Shown: positions 1 to 12,691, counted from the stretch's first letter. The stretch is 64,000 bases of DNA from Dendrocalamus latiflorus (GCA_017311315.1 CM029646.1:2387738-2451737), one strand, 5' to 3'. Translations and numbers: made by a program. Notes: generated from the sequence alone by a model not told the origin.

Positions 1-1592
1 TAATGTGTGCATTAAGTGTTTGAAAGCATAAGTTCAAATGGCAAAGAAAGAGGCTCACAAAATATCCCATGAAGATTCAAAGATCTCTAGGGCAACAAGG
101 TAAATAGTTTAGGTATCTATTTTATTTTACCGGTCTTGGAGATAGGTTGGAAGACCGGATTATAGGATAGACGCCGTACTACTAAGAGGGATCATGGTGA
201 TTGCTTGATCATGTTCAAATGTGCCCTATGGATCAATTTAGGATCATGCATGCACTTAGAAATTAAAATCAAATCAAATCTGTGCATTGTCAGAAAATTC
301 GGTAGTTTCGGTGTTAATTGGGCGGAACTACCGCAGGGCCGGAAGTACCGGGCGCCCGGGCGGAACGTTTTTTCCAGAGAGCGTCCAGACTCAGACTTAG
401 TCTCTCGGAAAACGGAAGTACCGCGGGTTGACCTGCGGAACTACCGGATGGCCGGTAGTACCGGGCACCCGAGCGGAACTTTATTTCCAGAGAGCGCCCG
501 GAGTTTAACTTAGCCTCTCGGAAAACGGAAGTACCGCGGATTGACCTGCGGAACTACCGCATGTGCGGAAGTTCCGGATACCCGTGCGGAACTTTATTTC
601 CAGAGAGCGCTGGGAATAAAACTTAAACTCGCTGAAATCGGAAGTACCGGGTCATGGAACGGAACTTCCGGACTTCCGGAAGTACCGCGACTTCAACGGC
701 GGTAGTACCGCACTCATTGACCAACGGTCACTTCTGACTCACTGACATAGCCGTTCTGACCGGTCAGCGACAATCCGGAAGTACCGCGGTTATACCTGCG
801 GTAGTTCCGGATTTCCTGATTTTTCAGGATTGTTTATTGTAACGGCTATTTGAGGTTGGTGAGGGTATAAATACATCCCACCAGAACTTGTAGTTGTTGT
901 TGAACCTCCATTGAATACATTTGAGCTTAGTGCAACCTCTCACACCTCATTCACTCACTTGTGCATTCAATTGAGGTAGTTGACCAAAAATTCAAGTGCA
1001 TTGCAATCTAGTTGATCCATTAGGCGCTTGAGTGAGATCAAGCCGCTGTGATCTATTCTCTTGGTGCTTGCCGGCACCTAGACGGCTTGGCGGAGGTCCG
1101 GTGATCTTCTCAAGAAGATTGTGAGAAGGCCCGGAAGATTGTGAAGGCTCGGAGCTCGCCTACCCGGAGAGGGAAAGAGCTACCGCTAGTGACCGAAGTG
1201 ATTAGGCTCATTCGTGGAGCCGGTCCGATTTGTTCGGGCTTACCTCAACGTGGACTAGGGGAGACCGGCAAGTCTCCGATCACCACGGTAAAAAGTAATC
1301 GTGTCATTTGTGGTTTGCTCTCTTGTAATCATTTTCATTCAAGCAACGCTCTTCATTCATATTACTTGATTGCTTGCTTAGTTAGAGTAGCAATTGTTGA
1401 TCTTTACTATTTGATATTGCTCTTAGTTGATTACTTGTGCTAGTGATTGTTTGAGCCTTACTAGGTTGATTAGTGGTGTTATTGTTATCTTACTCTAGTA
1501 TATCCATCAAGTTTAAAATTGCTAATTAGAATTAGACGAAAATTTTAAAACCACCTATTCAACCCCCTCTAGTCGGCCTCCTCGATCTTACA
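1..1592 (+). mobile_element. SIRE/Maximus-like Copia LTR (3' part, 5' end outside window)
   Basis: The stretch ends in the C-rich block ACCTATTCAACCCCCTCTAG followed by TCGGCC and a terminal CA at 1591-1592. This is the usual 3' end of SIRE-type Copia LTRs in grasses. No primer-binding site or gag follows, so this is a solo or broken LTR rather than the start of a full element. The body carries a tandem array (361 to about 650). A TATA-like stretch near 865-875 (GTATAAATA) could be the LTR promoter. The small open frames inside look fortuitous. The family name is inferred from the terminal motif. Confidence 0.7.
361..650 (+). repeat. 113-bp tandem repeat inside the LTR
   Basis: Units begin CGGAAC at 361, 474 and 587, giving a period of 113 bp. 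The third copy is partial and diverged. Each unit contains TTCCAGAGAGCG and short inverted motifs of the CGGAAGTACCG / CGGTAGTTCCG type. These motifs continue in degenerate form to about 815. Confidence 0.8.
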
Positions 1593-2282
1593 CTTATACA
1601 ATAGGGTAGAATTAGAATGAACATGGAGAGACTAAACGTCGAGATGTCGAAAGAAGAGCACTTAGTATTCCCCACCTGTTTGGATATAGCAATCTGCCTA
1701 CATGTTATCTTGTTCCTAAATGAAATCACCTCACATCACTTGACATACGGATATATACGAATGGATATCACTTATTCCATACAATATTCCATATTTTTTC
1801 CTCAAAGTCAAAGTCGGACATAGATAGCGTCGAATATCCATTTATCCCTTTCATATTTACTCCATAAATCTTCGATCGATCGGTCGAACGGAAATTATCC
1901 GCACCGTTTGTACCTCTAACAATGGAGCAATCAGTATCCTAGCGTGGACCTGAGGTCCTATTCCTTTTGCTTTTCAGTAGCCAGTAATTACTAGTAGCCT
2001 TTGATTATCTCAACAATTACTATTAATTAGAATAATAAACTGCAGCAAAAAGCCTCAGCCGAAGGAAAAAGCGGATCCGTCTGCTTCCGGCAAGAATGGA
2101 AATTGCAGTTTGGAGTTGGGAGGAGGGCTGTGGGGGATGGGCCGGCCGCTCTGCCACTGAGTGGGAATCACGCGGGCCTCTCAGCCCTTCCATGTCTTCT
2201 TCTTCCTGTCCTGAGCGGTGGTGGTGAAGTGGTGACGACCTCGCCTCCCCACCCCCCGCCGCCCTGAGAGGGAGGAGAAACG
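1593..2282. other. intergenic, 5' flank of the phosphopantetheinyl transferase gene
   Basis: No gene is seen. Direction of the next gene suggests that its promoter and 5' UTR lie here, but no clear TATA box was found. The minus-strand open frames over 2023-2578 are antisense shadows of the GC-rich first exon. Confidence 0.5.
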
Positions 2283-4464
2283 ATGGCGGAGGAGGACAGC
2301 AGCCGGGTGCGGCGGAGGTGGCTCGTCGACGTCGCCCGCTGGCACCCCTCCTCCGCACAATTCCAAGCCGCAGCCGCCCTCCTCCCGCCGCACGAACGCC
2401 CCGCCATCGCCAGGTACGTGCGTGCGCTCACACCCCCGCCCCTCGCTTGATTACCAAATCTTGTTAGGACTGTCCCCTTCTTAAGCTCTGCAATCAATTT
2501 CGCCTCATTCTTCGTTGCTTTGCCCCCATTCATTTCGTGAATTGGTACCATTGCTCTGTTAGGTTGGATGAGAAACAAAAAACATTGAAATAGCCATGCC
2601 TGGGTGCGAATTAAACCCCACAGTTATGTATGCCCTCGTAGAGATCTTACAGGGAGCTTTCAACTCGCTAGTGCAGGTTTGTCAAGGACGATGACAGGAA
2701 GCGAGCACTCGTCAGTCGGCTGCTCCAGTACTCGCTTGTGCACCATGTTCTTGCCATCCCATTTCACCAAATTAATATCTGCCGCACAGCTGAAGGGAAA
2801 CCATACCTCGTACTGATTTTCTACTTGTTCAGTTCCGTTCTGTCACTCGTGCAATCATCCATCACTTTCAATTACGCCCGGCAATCGAATCACTCTATGA
2901 TTCATTTACACCCTGTTGTTATCTTGCAGCAGAACAAGAATGTAACCTTCCCAAACTTCAACTTTAACACGTCGCATCAGGGTGACTACGTTGGGATAGC
3001 ATCTGAACCACTTTGCCTTGTTGGCCTCGACATTGTGTCCATCTCCAAGCCTCCGGGAGAAACTACCATGGAGTTCATCAAGAACTTCTCTTCATACCTC
3101 ACAGTTCATGAGTGGAACTGCATTGTTCGTGCTGGCACTCCAGATGAAATGATGACAGAGTTCTACAGGTATAACGTTTTAGACATTGTTAATAGGGGAT
3201 CAATATATTCAGAATCAGCATTTCAGTTGTGATATGTTGCATCAATGTGTTTTTATGGGTATGTTTGAATGGAAAAACACTGTAAACTGTGATAGCATCT
3301 ACTATACCAGGAATGTCAATGAACCCCATTCTTGCAATTGCTCAGGATACCCTCTTTTAGCTGCTAGGGACTAAGAACTTGTTCTAGAATAACCAAGATT
3401 AGATAGGGCAAGGGAGACTGTACACACACTGTAGTTTCTTGCTAAAGCTAATCAGCAACCTGAATTGTTAAGTTCCGCTGGATCCTCGAAAGCATCAACC
3501 AGACATCTGTACTGACCAAGTACCTGTGCTCTGTCTGATGTCCAAAAATACGTCATCACTACACAAAAGTTCACAGATGCTGCAGTCTTTAGCAACCAAT
3601 GAGCTACCTAAAGCTTGAGCACTACTGTTCAACATAACAAATCTTTGTTTTTTTGCCAACAATGTGAACCTCCCTCACAAGTTTTTTATTTACTTTCAGT
3701 TTGTTGAATTTCATTGGAAAAGTTGAAGGAGAAAAAGTATATACTCTCTTGTTTTTTAGTAAAATGTATAGCTTTGTTATTCTGAAAATGTGCGCATCAA
3801 ACCCTGAGCATGATGCAGTTCTGGTTTTGGAAGAACTGTAGGGTAGTGATTATGTTTAGAAGTTAAAATCATTTCGGTGCTCTTAGTGATTTTCAGAGTA
3901 ACTTAAAATTTAATATGTTGTGGCAAACTGTCCTGTTTCTTTTATAGGTACTGGTGTCTTAAAGAAGCATTTGTTAAAGCTGTAGGTGCTGGGGTTAGAT
4001 TTGGGTTACACCGTTTGGAATTCCACCATGTTCATTGGACTAGCATCTCTATCTACATTGATGGAGAAGAGTCTAGGAACTGGAGGTTCTGGCTTTTCAA
4101 GCTTGATGAAATGCATTTGGTATGTATATATTGTTCGTATCACTTACTTCACATGTACAGGAATTTAATTCAGAACCGATCTGGCAATATAAATCTGTTT
4201 TATGTAGTTCTTTACGAAGCTTAGAGAATGGATAGTGCCCTTCTAGTTTGGTCCTGTGAGTCGTGACAGGTTTTTTACTTACTATTATCAATGAAATTTC
4301 AGGCATCGATAGCAAAAGGGCATCCAGAGGATGCTGTAAGCAGCTACAAGAGAACATTTTCCAATGTGGTTGTTGAGGAGGAAAAATTACACGCAGCACT
4401 AGAGATGCCAGAAGAAGCTTTCACTTTACTGACAGTGGAGCAACTTACACAATTACATGATTAG
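2283..4464 (+). CDS. 4'-phosphopantetheinyl transferase (Sfp/HetI type), five exons
   Basis: Exons by splice consensus and frame are 2283-2413, 2677-2809, 2930-3168, 3948-4119 and 4303-4464, giving 278 residues. Enzymes of this family move the phosphopantetheine arm of CoA onto a serine of acyl, aryl or aminoadipate carrier proteins. The family blocks are visible: NTSHQGDYVGIA in exon 3, then GLDIVSISKP (metal-binding Asp region), then WCLKEAFVKAVGAG across the exon 3/4 join, which supplies the conserved Trp and Lys-Glu-Ala. Length fits the eukaryotic single-domain enzymes. The start MAEEDSS is the first ATG of the GC-rich exon. The acceptor before exon 3 is a NAGNAG (TTGCAGCAG), so one Gln may be optional. 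No plastid transit peptide is obvious. It is likely the general cellular enzyme; whether it serves mitochondrial or plastid carriers cannot be told from sequence. Confidence 0.9.
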
Positions 4465-5863
4465 CTGGCTGGCTTAAATAGTGCAGTCACATACTACTGC
4501 AGGATTAAATCAACAGATTGCTAAGTATGTCCTCAAAATTCTCAGTCCGTAATATCCAGCTACATAAGAATTATTGAAAGCCTCCTTTTATCTTCTCATC
4601 ATAAAGCTTGGGAAAATGTATCAGGACTGTTTCAGAAAGGGGAGACTAGAAGGCCTTTGCTTTTCCATAACAGAAGGCAACATAAGAAGCAAAATATGCT
4701 TACAACAGAAGGAGCAAAAGATGCTTACCACGCCTCTGCAATGCCTTCTAAGCTTTCCTGCAGCTATATAATGCCATGAGGCCAATAGGCATTAACATGT
4801 CGCTCATTGGTCCTACCAGAACTTCTTGCAATATGAGAGGGACATCATCTGTAGAGATTCAAACAAATGAAGATAAGTATGGGAAGCAGTTCAGATGAAG
4901 TTCAGGCTGTAAAAAAAACTTCAGATTTCCTAAACAAAGAAGAAGAAGCACGGTACTAGCTGTGGCAGAAGAAGCCCTGTTTGACTCCTAATGTTTGCAA
5001 ATCCTTAAGGTTGTGTTGCTGACATCTATATTCTAAAAGTGAAGTGAGCCAGCGATGCAGTTGATCAGTTTGGATTTAGATGCATGTAATGACCAACTAT
5101 TCCTTCTTGCTACAATAGAATCCCCATATGTTCAGTTACAAATGCATCTTATGCATTAGTTCAACATGATAACAGATTGGAGGTGGTGTTCAACTTAAAA
5201 TGTTTGCGCAAGGGGTGCAACTTCGGTACGGTTCTGTTGTCAACCCTGTGGTTTTTTGCTTACTTTGTCATGAACTAACAGAGGTGAAATCAATCGTTAG
5301 CCAACTTTTGGATGCTGTAGCTGTACCATCATAATCAATGTCAATGTATCAAGGGAGTTGCTTCTATGCTCTCCAAAAGAAAACCTGCACAAATTCTAAA
5401 GCAATGAAGTGCTGATTGACTAGCTGGTTTGTGTCCATCGATAACTGTGGATGTCTATAATCTCTGCAATTCTCTTCCCAGAGAAGCACTGAAGTACAAC
5501 TTTTCAATTTTGTCATCCCAAAAATGAAGGCGATCTCTACCTTTCTAAGCTTGCTCTGAGAATGCTCCCAAAATCACTTCAGTCATAGAAACAAATTTCA
5601 CAGAAACCAACAACTAGCAATCAAGAATTGCCAGCAGGCAACCTATATATTTGTCCTAAGTTTAGCTTACCAAAAGATAAACTGAAACCAGAAGAGACAT
5701 AGCAACCGCACCTTCCTTCTCTATGAAAAAAGACACCCCAACCGAAATAACGACCACTCCTTCCCGCCATTCCCTCCCTACCTTCCAACCTCCAAAACCA
5801 TTTGATTGATGTGTGTGTCTGCCTCTCCTCCCTCGGAGCGGGCAACACGCATTCCCCGCAGCC
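4465..5863. other. intergenic: 3' UTR of the transferase, then CDPK 5' flank
   Basis: The first part is probably 3' UTR of the upstream gene. The part next to 5864 is probably CDPK promoter and leader. A TATA-like TATATAT lies at 5644-5650, about 215 bp before the chosen start. No other coding signal is seen. Confidence 0.45.
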
Positions 5864-8345
5864 ATGGGCCATTGCTGCTCCAAGCCCAAGGGTGTTCGGC
5901 AGGCCGCCGGCGACGACGCCAACGCGGAGCCACCGGCGCCCACAAAGGCGGAGACGCCGCGCCGCGCCGCGTCACCGGACAATGGCCCACCGGCTGCGCC
6001 AACCACGAAGCCCGCCTCGCCCGCCAAGGCGGCCAAGCCGCCGGCCCCCGTCGGCACGGTGCTCGGCCGGCCCATGGAGGACGTGCGCGCGACCTACTCC
6101 ATCGGCAAGGAGCTCGGGCGGGGCCAGTTCGGCGTCACCCACCTGTGCACCCACAAGGCGACCGGCGAGAAGCTGGCGTGCAAGACGATCGCGAAGCGGA
6201 AGCTGGCGAGCAAGGAGGACGTGGAGGACGTCCGGCGCGAGGTGCAGATCATGTACCACCTCTCCGGCCAGCCCAACGTCGTGGACCTCAGGGGCGCCTA
6301 CGAGGACAGGCACAACGTGCACCTGGTCATGGAGCTCTGCGCCGGCGGCGAGCTCTTCGACCGGATCATCGCCAGGGGCCACTACACGGAGCGCGCGGCG
6401 GCGTCGCTGCTGCGCACCATCGTGGGCATCGTGCACACCTGCCACTCCATGGGGGTGATGCACCGCGACCTCAAGCCGGAGAACTTCCTCCTGCTCAGCA
6501 AGAACGAGGACGCGCCGCTCAAGGCCACCGACTTCGGCCTCTCCGTCTTCTTCAAGGAAGGCGAGGTGTTCAGGGACATCGTCGGCAGCGCCTACTACAT
6601 CGCGCCGGAGGTGCTCAAGAGGAAGTACGGCCCGGAGGCTGACATCTGGAGCATCGGCGTCATGCTCTACATCTTCCTCGCCGGCGTCCCTCCCTTCTGG
6701 GCAGAGTCTGAGAATGGCATCTTCACCGCCATCCTGCGCGGGCAGATTGACTTCGCGAGCGATCCATGGCCGAACGTTTCGTCTGGCGCAAAGGATCTTG
6801 TCAGGAAGATGCTCAACATTAATCCCAAGGAGAGGCTTACGGCGTTCCAAGTCCTCAGTAAGCACAAAAATCTCCGGCTAATTTGGAACCACTGCTTCCT
6901 ACCGTATTGTTCATCGGTATGATCTATCGTAGAAGACGACGACATGATTGTGTGGATTTGAACTTGCAGATCACCCATGGATCAAAGAAGATGGTGATGC
7001 GCCTGATATACCACTTGACAATGTTGTTCTCAACAGGCTCAAGCAGTTCAGGGCCATGAACCAGTTCAAGAAAGCTGCACTGAGGGTACATATTTTTTTT
7101 GGGATAGACTATTGCACATGCGACTGAATTTTTTTTATCTTTCAGTCATCTAAAGTTGCACTTTGAATCACCTGAAGTTGCACATGTTTTTTTTGGAGGG
7201 GGGCTGCAATTTTAGTTGATTGAGAGTGCAATTTCAGGTCACCTGAAGTTGCACTCTGAATCAACTAAAGTTGCAGCTGTTTTTTTGGAGGGGGCTGCAA
7301 TTTTAGTTCACTGAGAGTGCAATTTCAGGTGACTGAAACATAAAAAAATTTCAGTTGCCTGTGCAATAGCAAAATTGTTTTTTTTCATATCTATCTGTTG
7401 AATTGAACGAAAAGTTCGTCAGCCAATCTTAATGTTGTCCTGGACTTAATTGTAGATTATAGCCGGGTGCCTATCAGAGGAGGAGATCAAGGGGCTCAAG
7501 GAGATGTTCAAGAACATCGACAAGGACAACAGCGGAACCATTACGCTCGAAGAGCTCAAGAACGGGCTAGCAACGCAGGGCACCAAGTTGTCAGATAACG
7601 AGATTGAGCAACTGATGGAAGCGGTGAGTCTTCAGGGTACAGTTAAGAACATGGTTCGATTCAAGATGAAAAGTTATACTGACAAGATTCCTTTCAATAC
7701 CTTCCATGTGATTTCAGGCTGATGCTGATGGCAATGGATTGATCGACTACGAGGAGTTCGTCACCGCAACTGTGCACATGAACAAAATGGATAGAGAGGA
7801 GCACCTTTACACGGCATTCCAGTACTTCGACAAGGACAATAGTGGGTAAGTCTTAAGCATCAAAATCAGCACAGCTGAGGCACCTGGATTCTGGACTTCA
7901 CATCATACGAGGCCGCAAATATATTCCATGTGTGTTGCAGGTACATTACAAAAGAAGAGCTAGAGCAAGCCTTGAAGGAGCAAGGGTTATACGACGCAAG
8001 GGAAATCAAGGAGGTCATCTCAGATGCCGACTCTGATAATGTAAGGAAGAAACAAGTAAATTCCGTTGCATCTTTTTTCGATGATACACAGGAAGTAAAT
8101 TCAGTTCACATAGCACAGCACAGGTTCATCTTAATGAGAAACAGTTACACGGAGATAGGATTAACTGTTCTTTCCATTGCTGATGCATGCATTTTAGTAA
8201 CCTGCACCAAAAGAAACTGAAAGTATTTTTGCACATGTAGGATGGGAGGATAGATTATTCAGAGTTCGTGGCGATGATGAAGAAAGGAACAGGCGGTGCC
8301 GAGCCAACGAACCCGAAGAAGAGGCGAGACCTTGTCCTAAAGTGA
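5864..8345 (+). CDS. calcium-dependent protein kinase (CDPK/CPK), six exons
   Basis: Exons are 5864-6857, 6970-7085, 7456-7623, 7718-7845, 7941-8040 and 8241-8345, giving 536 residues. The N terminus MGHCCSK carries Gly2 for myristoylation and Cys4/Cys5 for palmitoylation. This is why the start is placed at 5864 rather than the in-frame ATG at 5813, and it predicts membrane attachment. A variable Pro/Ala-rich leader is followed by the Ser/Thr kinase domain from about residue 80 to 340, with GRGQFG, the ACK lysine, [11 protein letters not shown] and APEVL all present, so it should be active. The autoinhibitory junction lies around 345-380. Four EF-hand loops start near residues 392, 428, 464 and 499, each with the acidic ligands and Gly6. 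It is a calcium sensor and responder for signalling. The exact paralogue cannot be named without an alignment. Confidence 0.95.
7109..7369. mobile_element. MITE-like inverted-repeat element in CDPK intron 2
   Basis: The ends CTATTGCACATGCGACTGAA and TTCAGTTGCCTGTGCAATAG are near-perfect inverted repeats. The interior repeats a GTTGCAC / GTGCAA unit in alternating orientation, with two copies of TTTTTTTGGAGGGGGCTGCA. The sequence could fold into a long hairpin. It does not touch the splice sites. No convincing target duplication was found, so the superfamily is undetermined. Confidence 0.65.
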
Positions 8346-9622
8346 AACAGACGCCGTACAGCGGGGTGGCGCACAGCTCAAACAAGCAGATGTGCACTTA
8401 CCACCAGTGTGATGTATACAACGGAATACTCCTACCACCCCAACCAAACAAACAAAGTTACTGGGACCCTGATCAGTACGAAAGGTCTGAACCAAATAGA
8501 TGATTTGATTTGCTTATGTTATAGCCAGAGGCACACGTGAACTTGACAACAGATTCACAACAGTGTGGTTTCAAGAAACTATTTCACTACATTTAGTTCC
8601 TTCGGTTTGTCTTCACAAGGAACGGAAGCATTTGAGGGTGCATCATGCAACAAGATCTAATGGTCTACCGATACTGAAGCATCACCACCTCACTTCCTCA
8701 ACTTTCTCCATCCCAACAAAATGAAGAATGCAGGGTGTGATAAAACTAACATTGTAAGCAAAATACCTGCATAAATTGAAACAAGATGAAGTGTCAGTTC
8801 AAGGTGAGGTCACTACTCATTGGACTGCTTAAAATGTGAGTAGTGACTGCTTAAAATGTTTCTCAAGTTTATTGCAAGGTACATTAGTGGAATCTTCCCC
8901 ATTCCCCACCGCCAAATGTTCTATAAGAAATGGGTGATTCTATCGAACATGTTTTACAAGGAATATTTCATAATAAAGAAAGCGATATGATGATAAGCAT
9001 ATCATATATGCCGAAAACAATATTCTTGTTATGGTCTAAGATCCGGGAAGCACTGTGGCAGTACGCTACTGTAGTGCGGGTACTGTAGCACAGCAGCAAG
9101 GGGATCCCTCGGCTATCCCTTTAGGCTTAGCCCTTAAGTTTAGGAGTGGTTATCTTTATTTCCAAATCTTGTTAGTTGTATATCATATCCTTTATTAGAT
9201 TGGATTGTTATGATCATCTATTTTCTTAATGTTAGAGATGTCTCTTAGTGGTCAAGTCAAACCATCTCTACAAACGGGATAGCATGGTATTCGTTATGAT
9301 TAAGCAAGAAATAAACAAAGTTAGAATATAACCAGTTGGCTAAAGGTTAGAGCCTCCTTGTTCGTCGGGGAGGGCCCGGTCGAGCTTGGAGGGCGATCCC
9401 TCGCCTCCCTAGCTAATTAGGCCTCAGAGCCTCTCTGCCACATCAGGAAAGAGTCTTGAAGACGGTTCGATGAGCACCCTACCCTCAGTTCTCAGACCCA
9501 TATCTAACCAACAGCCACGACAATTCTAGTCTAAATATTTCACCAGAAAGCATTCTTTGGATGACATAGGATGAGTATTGAGAAACACAGGAATGGGAAA
9601 GCATGCTCTTACCTAGTAAAGT
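8346..9622. other. intergenic with a possible LTR-like remnant (about 9027-9530)
   Basis: 8346 to about 8500 is probably CDPK 3' UTR. The stretch from about 9027 to 9530 has the texture of an LTR, beginning TGTTATGGTC and with stretches such as GAGCCTCCTTGTTCGTCGGG, but no target duplication could be matched. No coding signal was found. Confidence 0.3.
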
Positions 9623-10540
9623 TTATTTTGCAGTTTCTAGAGAACCCTTGGCTTTCAGTGCTTCACGTTCCCTTTGACGGCGTTCTCTCTACAAAATTGG
9701 ACAAGAGGTTACACAATATACAAAAAAGAACAAGATAATTATATGCAATATATCGAAGCCATAATACCCATAATACAAGTTTTGTTACATTGGAAGAATA
9801 CAAAGATGATCACAGGATTGCGCACCATGATTGCAAATTGCTGGAAAGGAATATGAATAAATGGTTTGGGGAAGGGCAGCCTAAGACATAACAAGATTCC
9901 ATCATGAAACGACACATGCAGATGCAATTTTCCCAGAGATTATCAAACAAAAAGCATTCCCTTGATGCAACTGGGCAAGGACTCGTGAAGTAATCCTTAG
10001 AGCCAACAACACATGCTAGATTCAATAATCTGCAGCCGAGAAAGAAAAAACTAGCAGCATATCTACTTCCTCCCGCCCAGGCATTTCCACAAACAGTTGG
10101 TGCGCACAACTGCAAGGGCAGGGGCAGAACACAAATCTAATTAAAACAAACACACGTTCTTGCAATTACGGATCGCACGGTAATGTTCGCAGTGCATCCC
10201 AACAAACGACGAACCCAGTAACCCCATGCCTCCGCGCAGGCATTTCTGCAAACAGTCGGCGCGCACGCTCGAAACAACAACGATCGGCACGCACAAGAAC
10301 CCAAACACTGCGGCCCCAAGCATTGCATTACTCGGCAAGTAGTGGCACTGTAGCTACTAGCTAGTAGTAAAGGAGGGAGGATTAGCAAAGTGTCGCCCTT
10401 GTGATGGGAAACAATACCCTTCGTTCCCAGTAGGGATGGAAGCAGACGAAGTCGTAGACGGGGGAGATGGTGTTGAGGAGCACCAGGTTGACGCCCATGA
10501 ACACCAGCAGCCCCGTCATCGGGCGCGCGCGGTGCGGCAT
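9623..10540 (-). CDS. small conserved plant membrane protein of unknown function, two exons
   Basis: Minus-strand exons are 10540-10418 and 9688-9623, giving 62 residues. The join is in frame with GT and AG borders. The protein begins MPHRARPMTG. It has one hydrophobic segment (about residues 9-27, LLVFMGVNLVLLNTIS), then PVYDFVCFHPYWERR, then a highly charged tail RERRQREREALKAK supplied by exon 2. I recall similar short single-pass proteins in other plants but cannot name a function. The start at 10540 was chosen because it sits directly before the conserved-looking core. An in-frame ATG at 10588 would add 16 low-complexity residues. The intron (9689-10417) contains no recognisable element. 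A short single-exon view would miss the C-terminal tail. Confidence 0.65.
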
Positions 10541-12521
10541 CCTCCTCTCCTCTCCTGTAGCCTCCCCGCCGCCGGCCGACAGCAGCACGACGCGACGCGA
10601 GAGCCTGCAGCTTGGTTAAGGTTGAGCCGTCGAGGAAGTACTCGTCTCAGAAAAAAAAAACAAAAAGAGTTGAGAAGTACTTGTGGCTTGTGGCCAAGTG
10701 CCTGCCTGGCCAAATGGGCCAAGCCAACTATATTGGTCTGAGCTACAATATTATTGATCTAACTCAGACATGGTATAATACAAATAGTAAATGGGCTGGG
10801 TCGGCAAGACCTGGCTAGACACGTTGTATTTAGGCCAGCACTCCGGTATAGCGGGCCGAATCGGCACAGCTCAAATTTTGGTAGTTTGCTAAATACCAGA
10901 AACTTCGTTGGATCAAAACCGAGGCGCTTGAGTGGCATTTAGGAAATCTATTTAGGTCAAGGAGATACTGAGAAGATCAAGTGAATCAAAAGGCTAAAGA
11001 CTTAGCGGGTTCAGATTCATGTGTTTTCAAAGCGTGCATAAGTTAAGTGTGAGTGTAAAATCCGTGTTGTGTGAGGTTAATGGGTTTCTCCTAATTATGC
11101 TAGTGGATAGCATTCATAGAGTTAGATATAGGTTGGTTGCTCCATCTATTTAGTGGGTTGCTGATAAAGGCTTATAAGCTAATCATTCCAACTATTCCAT
11201 TCTTGAATTCTAAGATTAAGGTTTGAAAGAAAAGAGTGGGTGATGTGGTATGCTCTCTTGTCCTCTTTATAGAGTGACTATGAAATATTCATCCTCGAGT
11301 AGCAATATAATCAACTTTGTTCATCTCTTATGAAGTCTTTTTGTCTGGGTTGATATACTCTTGTTCTTATTGGTTCTTTGGCGCTTCTCTCCTCTTCTTG
11401 ATCTTACTGCATGTCAAGAATGTATAAATGATATAGATGACTCGTGTAGATTAGATCTCATCCATACAACCACTATAGTTTGTATGATTTCAAAGTTGTC
11501 TGGTTCTTGTTTGATTTGGAGCCATTCTTGAGTTTTCTTGATCTGAGGCTTTTGGCTTCGATTCGTTGGATAGTTTTGCTTCCTATGACATGTGGGAATA
11601 CATTTAGAGCTATATTGAATGTTCTTAACCCACGAGCAAATTGTTTATTTTGCTCAATTTTGGTGCAACCTTGTATGTTTTAAGGAAAGGTATAACTTTG
11701 ACAAAAATCCATACGATTCTTGGATGAAATATGTACTTGAGATCCTCAGCAATGTATGTGCAAAGTTTGACCTCAAGTGATCATGGATTTTGAAGTTTGC
11801 ACAAAAAATGGTTTTAACTCGGGCTAATTTTCTGTTTGGGAATAGGGGAATGGTCAGATCGTTCCTAAGCCGGGTTAGACCAGCTCCTGATCAGGCTGTC
11901 AGTCTGTGGTGGGTCAGACCGCTGACCAACCAGACCGTACCTTAAGTAGCAGTTAGATGGGTTAGGTGTTGAATTTATATATATATATATATATATGCTA
12001 TTTTGGGTTGTTGCTCGAATTTAGGCTGTTAAATCTGATTTTTGTAGCCCTCTAACTGCTGGAGTGAAAGATTTCTAAATGCTTGGGGGAAGATTTTGGA
12101 TGGGTTCTTTTCAGCTGCGGGTTATGGCTTATGGCTATGATTTATTGTTTTTGACCATAGTACGAGCGTTTGTGTGAACGAACCGAATGCCGATAAGCTG
12201 TTTTTAAAAAGCTATTCCGATAAGCCACTTAAAAAAGATGGCGGAGAAACCGTTCCGTTTGTTTATTCGAGAGAAGACATAAGCTAAAAAGAACGGCATT
12301 TGAGAAGACATTATTCACCCTTTATTGCTATTGCCGGTCCTACAATACTTGCGCAGTTGTTCTCGGCAAAAATTATACATTTAGTTTGGTGCTGTGGAAC
12401 TGCATGAAATGGTTGGCCCTGGGGATCACAAGATCAACTCGGGATCAATGGAGGACCTCATGTGTCGAGCTTATGAGGCCACCGCATTCGCATATGTTTC
12501 TCAAGATCGAGTAATGCCGAG
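10541..12521. other. intergenic, repeat-derived sequence with a (TA)n microsatellite
   Basis: The first part is the 5' flank of the minus-strand microprotein gene. 10730-10870 resembles the GGCCCAGCAC-type dispersed repeats seen again at 52.8 kb and 61.1 kb. A pure TA run lies at 11976-11996. The GGTCAGACCGCTGACCAACC-type sequence near 11850-11940 looks like retrotransposon LTR material but no ends were defined. No gene is seen. Confidence 0.4.
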
Positions 12522-12691
12522 CAGTGGCGGATCCAGGAAAAATTTTTGGAGGGGCTGAAGTACCTTCAGCTCGACCTCAACCCCTTCTACATTATACATC
12601 CATGGCTAAAAATTTAGGGGGGCTCCAAGGGTCCGGTAGCGGTAGGGGGGCTCGAGCCCCCCCCCCCGCCCCACCGCTGGATCCGCCCCTG
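12522..12691. mobile_element. short non-autonomous hAT-like element
   Basis: The ends CAGTGGCGGATCCAG and CTGGATCCGCCCCTG are inverted repeats. The element is flanked by a perfect 8-bp duplication ATGCCGAG (12514-12521 and 12692-12699), as expected for hAT transposition. It is 170 bp long with a G/C-rich interior and encodes nothing. Confidence 0.85.

Noticed and set aside
1141..1443. 100-codon plus-strand frame
   Set aside because: Lies inside the Copia LTR and has no protein similarity that I recognise.
5813..5863. Upstream in-frame ATG for the CDPK
   Set aside because: It would bury the MGxCC acylation signal that defines the family N terminus.
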